Shown in pieces: positions 13,369 to 16,113 of a stretch of 16,113 bases of DNA. Positions within the stretch are counted from its first letter, which is position 1. Each line of letters begins with the position of its first letter. The DNA comes from CBDUQI01 sp965369325 (GTDB lineage: Bacteria > Pseudomonadota > Gammaproteobacteria > Steroidobacterales > JBCBZW01). The notes under the pieces are model-generated. The model worked only from the letters and a program-made list of their open reading frames with translations. It made no database searches and had not been told where the DNA came from. The position numbers and the translations under genes are program-made. The DNA lies in the NCBI GenBank assembly GCA_965369325.1, contig CBDUQI010000135.1, forward strand, positions 1-16,113. The letters are read 5' to 3'.

Positions 13369-14100
13369 GTGCAGGTGCCTCAGTGTTGCCCCGCGGATCT
13401 GCTGCAGCGTGTCGTTCGGGTGGCCGAGCAGCATGCACGCGAGGTGCGGGCCGCGTTGGGCAACCAGCCGATCGGCATCGGCAGCGCGGCCGGTTATTTG
13501 GAAATCGTTCAGCGCTCTCCTGGTCGGTGGGACGTGCCGGTGAGTCCCGAGCAGTTTGGTGTTGTCCACCGGTCATTGCCCTGGTGGCCGCTGGTCGAGG
13601 CGGTGCTGGGCGAGGGCGCGGAGCACGCCTTCAGCGGTGTGGTGTTTTCCGATCCCGCGACGCCCGCGCAGTGCTGGCATACCGATTCGCCGCATGAATC
13701 AACGCACCACCAACCGCCGCATGCACTCAACGTGATGGTGGCCTTGCATGACATCCCAATGCACATGGGCCCCACGGAGCTCGCGCGCGGCTCGCACCGG
13801 CTCACCAACCATTTACGCAACCCTGCCCTGATCCGCGAGCAGCTTATCTACCAGCACCCAGGCACGTGCCCCGAGTGGCTGGTGGAGGGCACCTCGCAGG
13901 CCGTGCCTGAGCCTTGGACTGGCGCGCTGGCGGCCGGGTCCAGTGTGATCTTTGACGACCGCATCATGCACCGCGGGCTGGCGAATCGATCAGACTGTGT
14001 CCGCCGGATGGCGTACTTTGCCTATCGCCGCGCGGGCTATGCGGAGAATACGCACTTCGAGTCAGCACGTTCGGTGTTTGATGAGGCGAGCGAGCGCTAA
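13369..14100 (+). CDS. Phytanoyl-CoA dioxygenase (PhyH) family Fe(II)/2-oxoglutarate oxygenase
   Basis: From GTG 13369 the product has 243 residues. The iron-binding facial triad is visible: H104-T-D106 in CWHTDSPH and a distal H201 in IMHRGLANRS. R212/R213 (VRRMAYFAY) sit in the usual position to bind 2-oxoglutarate. The middle segment MGPTELARGSHR is also typical of PhyH proteins. The coordinates use the first standard start codon, but codons just upstream read IESDGF and continue into VQVP, matching the family's usual N-terminal DGF/Y-x-V-x-P strand, so the true protein is probably longer. No ATG, GTG or TTG exists in that frame back to the TAA at 13234. The gene lies 54 bp before iadA on the same strand. 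Substrate unknown; PhyH proteins hydroxylate many small molecules. Confidence 0.8.
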   Translation: MQVPQCCPADLLQRVVRVAEQHAREVRAALGNQPIGIGSAAGYLEIVQRSPGRWDVPVSPEQFGVVHRSLPWWPLVEAVLGEGAEHAFSGVVFSDPATPAQCWHTDSPHESTHHQPPHALNVMVALHDIPMHMGPTELARGSHRLTNHLRNPALIREQLIYQHPGTCPEWLVEGTSQAVPEPWTGALAAGSSVIFDDRIMHRGLANRSDCVRRMAYFAYRRAGYAENTHFESARSVFDEASER

Positions 14101-14142
14101 CAGGGCCTCCACATGGGTCCCACACGTTCGAGGCGGTTCCGT

Positions 14143-14148
14143 TACAAT
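14143..14148 (+). promoter_or_regulatory. Possible -10 element before iadA
   Basis: TACAAT within GTTACAATGC lies 6 nt before ATG 14155, which would make the iadA transcript leaderless or give ATG 14176/14179 a short leader. A similar TACAATGC occurs upstream of the PhyH gene (13277). No good -35 is visible. Confidence 0.25.
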
Positions 14149-14154
14149 GCCGCC

Positions 14155-15354
14155 ATGCCCTCGCATAACCCTTCCATGATGCAGCTTCTGCTCAACGCCG
14201 ACCTGTACGCGCCAGAGGCGTTGGGGCCGGCGCATCTGCTGATTGTCGGCGAGCGGATTGCTTGGATCGGGACGCAACGCCCCGAGCTGGATGCGCGTCT
14301 GGGCGTGCAGACAGTGGATCTGCAAGGCCTGCGGGTAGCGCCTGGGTTGATTGACGGGCACGCGCACACCACCGGCGGCGGCGGCGAATCCGGCTTTGCC
14401 TCACGCGTGCCGCCGCTGCCGTTGAGCCGCTACACCCGCGCCGGGGTGACCTCGGTGGTGGGTGTGCTCGGCACCGACGATACCACCCGGGATACGGTCG
14501 GCCTGCTGGCACAGACCCGCGCGCTACGCGAAGAGGGCATTAGCGCCTGGTGCCACTGTGGCGGCTACCACGTGCCGCCGGTGACCGTTACCGGAAGCGT
14601 GCGTAGCGATATCCTCAGCCTCGACCCGGTAATCGGTGTCGGTGAGCTGGCGATCAGTGATCATCGCTCCAGCCAGCCAACGCTGGATGAGCTGCTGCGC
14701 ATCGCCGCCGATGTACATGTCGCGGGCCTTACCACCGGTAAGGCGGGTATTTTGCATTTGCACCTAGGTGACGGTCCGCGCGGACTGCATCTGGTGCGCC
14801 AAGCGTTGCATACCAGCGAGCTGCCGGCACGGGTGTTTAACCCTACCCATGTTAATCGTCGCAAGGCGTTGTTCGAGGAGGCGCTCGCGCTGGCCGGACA
14901 AGGCAGCACTGTGGATGTCACCGCCTTTCCGGTGGCCAGCGATGAGGACGCTTGGTCGGCGGAAGATGCCTTCATCCGTTACCTGGACAGCGGCCAATCG
15001 GCGGCGAATTTCACGATCAGCTCTGATGGCGGTGGCTGCCTGCCGCGCTTTAACGAGCAGGGCGAGTTGGTGGAGATGGACATCGGCACGCCGGATGCGC
15101 TGGCCAGCGCCGTACACATATTGTGTGCTCGCGGCGTGCCGCTGGCTCAGGTGCTCGCACCGTTCACCTCTAACGTGGCGGCGATTTTGCGGTTGCACCA
15201 CAAAGGTCGGTTAGCGGCGGGCATGGACGCCGACCTGATCGTACTTGACGAGCACGCCAGGGTCAGGGATGTTATGGCCCGAGGGCGCTGGCACGTGCGT
15301 GACGGCCAGCAGGCAATCGCCGGCTTTTTCGAATCACCTGAACACCGGGACTGA
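14155..15354 (+). CDS. iadA: Isoaspartyl dipeptidase (beta-aspartyl-peptidase), M38 amidohydrolase
   Basis: The product has 399 residues, close to the 390 of E. coli IadA, and is similar throughout. It hydrolyses beta-aspartyl dipeptides in the cytosol. Visible residues are: H69 and H71 (DGHAHTTGGGGE) for the first zinc, with the GGGGE substrate loop; the Tyr of GGYHVP; the Arg of ISDHRSS; H203 (HLGD); H232 with Arg in PTHVNR; and D291 (SSDGGG), the catalytic Asp. E. coli has a carboxylated Lys (GVKCAISDHR) as bridging ligand, but here the text is GVGELAISDHR, with E164 in its place. ATG 14155 was chosen for family length; 14113 and 14176 are alternatives. It lies directly upstream of cyanophycinase (49 bp), so beta-Asp-Arg released from cyanophycin is the likely substrate. 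Confidence 0.92.
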   Translation: MPSHNPSMMQLLLNADLYAPEALGPAHLLIVGERIAWIGTQRPELDARLGVQTVDLQGLRVAPGLIDGHAHTTGGGGESGFASRVPPLPLSRYTRAGVTSVVGVLGTDDTTRDTVGLLAQTRALREEGISAWCHCGGYHVPPVTVTGSVRSDILSLDPVIGVGELAISDHRSSQPTLDELLRIAADVHVAGLTTGKAGILHLHLGDGPRGLHLVRQALHTSELPARVFNPTHVNRRKALFEEALALAGQGSTVDVTAFPVASDEDAWSAEDAFIRYLDSGQSAANFTISSDGGGCLPRFNEQGELVEMDIGTPDALASAVHILCARGVPLAQVLAPFTSNVAAILRLHHKGRLAAGMDADLIVLDEHARVRDVMARGRWHVRDGQQAIAGFFESPEHRD

Positions 15355-15403
15355 TCGCCCACGCCATTGGGCTTGAGGCGGCATCGCGAACAGAAAGAGA
15401 ACT

Positions 15404-16113
15404 ATGCCAGCTAAATCGATAGACAACGTCAGCCGCGGTTACATTATCCCCATCGGCGGCGCTGAGGAGAAGCTGCAGAATCCGCAGATCCTTGAGCGCT
15501 TTGTGGACATTTGCGGTGGCTCGCCTGCCCGCATTGCCATCATTCCAACGGCGTCCGAGCTGGAAGACACCGGGCGCAATTACGAGAAGCTGTTTCGACG
15601 CCTTGGCGTGGATCATGCGATGGTGCTGCCGATCGAGACGCGTGCCGATTGTGAGGAGCCCAAGTATCTGGAGTATCTGGATAAAGCCACTGGCATCTTC
15701 ATGCCCGGCGGCAAGCAGCTGCGGCTGTCCACGACACTTGGCGGGACCGTGATCGCGCAGACGATTCGCCGGCGCAACGCGGAAGGCGCGCATATTGCGG
15801 GCACCTCTGCCGGCGCGGCGTTTATGCCCGAGCATATGATTGCAGGCGGCCGTGAGGGCAGCACGCCGTCGCCTGACATGGTGACGTTGGCACCCGGATT
15901 GGGCCTGACGAATAACTTCATCATAGATCAGCATTTTCGTCAGCGCGACCGACTGGGACGGTTGCTGACGGCGCTGGCCTACAACCCGTTTGCCGTCGGT
16001 ATCGGGTTGGACGAAGACACCGCCGCGTTTATTCGCCCAGGGGATTCACTGGAGGTGGTTGGCAGTGGTGGTATCACCATCGTCGATCCTAGCCAACTGG
16101 CGCATTCCTCCAT
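15404..16113 (+). CDS. cphB: Cyanophycinase, peptidase family S51, 3' end outside window
   Basis: At least 236 residues are visible and the frame runs off the right edge. The family is usually about 270-300 residues, so perhaps 30-60 are missing. Cyanophycinase is a serine exopeptidase that degrades cyanophycin (poly-Asp with Arg side chains) to beta-Asp-Arg. Characteristic text includes YIIPIGGAEEK near the N terminus, IAIIPTAS, FMPGGKQLRL, the nucleophile S135 in GTSAGAA, H177 in IDQHFRQRDRLGRL, and E204 in GLDEDTAA. These three keep the same spacing as the catalytic Ser, His and Glu of the Synechocystis enzyme. No signal peptide is present, so it acts on intracellular cyanophycin. The start is ATG 15404 with a purine-rich AAAGAGA a few bases upstream. 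Downstream of iadA, probably in one operon. Confidence 0.93.
   Translation, partial: MPAKSIDNVSRGYIIPIGGAEEKLQNPQILERFVDICGGSPARIAIIPTASELEDTGRNYEKLFRRLGVDHAMVLPIETRADCEEPKYLEYLDKATGIFMPGGKQLRLSTTLGGTVIAQTIRRRNAEGAHIAGTSAGAAFMPEHMIAGGREGSTPSPDMVTLAPGLGLTNNFIIDQHFRQRDRLGRLLTALAYNPFAVGIGLDEDTAAFIRPGDSLEVVGSGGITIVDPSQLAHSS

Noticed and set aside
14113..14154. Upstream start of iadA at ATG 14113
   Set aside because: It adds a basic 14-residue extension absent from the family and would place the TACAAT element inside the gene. ATG 14155 fits family length better, though not conclusively.

Overview
The window looks like a high-GC, Gram-negative chromosome, most likely from a gammaproteobacterium and possibly marine. 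This rests on the giant exported calcium-repeat proteins, the DUF6502 and DUF6265 families, and gammaproteobacterial-looking promoters and ribosome sites. The assignment is an inference; there is no rRNA or other taxonomic marker here.

Region 1 (1-10194, + strand) holds two neighbouring paralogous genes for very large exported proteins. The first (1-2934) is cut by the left edge. The second (3082-10194, 2370 aa) is complete. It has a signal peptide, a YVTN-type beta-propeller, a di-heme cytochrome c region with two CxxCH motifs, an Ig-like (He_PIG) domain, three roughly 1.1-kb modules of calcium-binding thrombospondin type 3 (TSP3) repeats around an unrecognised Cys-pair domain, two more Ig-like domains, and an unrecognised C-terminal domain of about 200 residues. 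The visible part of gene 1 aligns with the 3' part of gene 2 at a constant 7800-bp offset for about 1.74 kb, then shares the C-terminal domain. Gene 1 carries a further C-terminal extension with a 24-bp microrepeat.

Region 2 (10195-10677) is non-coding. It contains a GC hairpin, an A-tract plus GGGGACGG/CCGTCCCC stem that reads as a minus-strand terminator, and an AT-rich stretch that may hold the promoter of the next gene, a DUF6502 protein (10678-11493, +).

Region 3 (11516-13065) is a divergent pair of transcription units. A VOC-family (glyoxalase-fold) gene and an exported DUF6265 gene overlap by 8 nt on the minus strand. Facing away from them is a regulator with two tandem HxlR-type winged-helix domains. 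The roughly 40-bp intergenic region carries overlapping promoters and a TAC-N5-GTA palindrome, which suggests that the regulator controls both itself and the VOC/DUF6265 operon.

Region 4 (13066-16113, +) holds a phytanoyl-CoA dioxygenase-like (PhyH) gene whose true start is unclear, then isoaspartyl dipeptidase (iadA), then cyanophycinase (cphB, cut by the right edge). Cyanophycinase cuts the storage polymer cyanophycin into beta-Asp-Arg dipeptides, and isoaspartyl dipeptidases split such dipeptides. The last two genes therefore look like a cyanophycin-degradation operon, with a synthetase perhaps just beyond the right edge.
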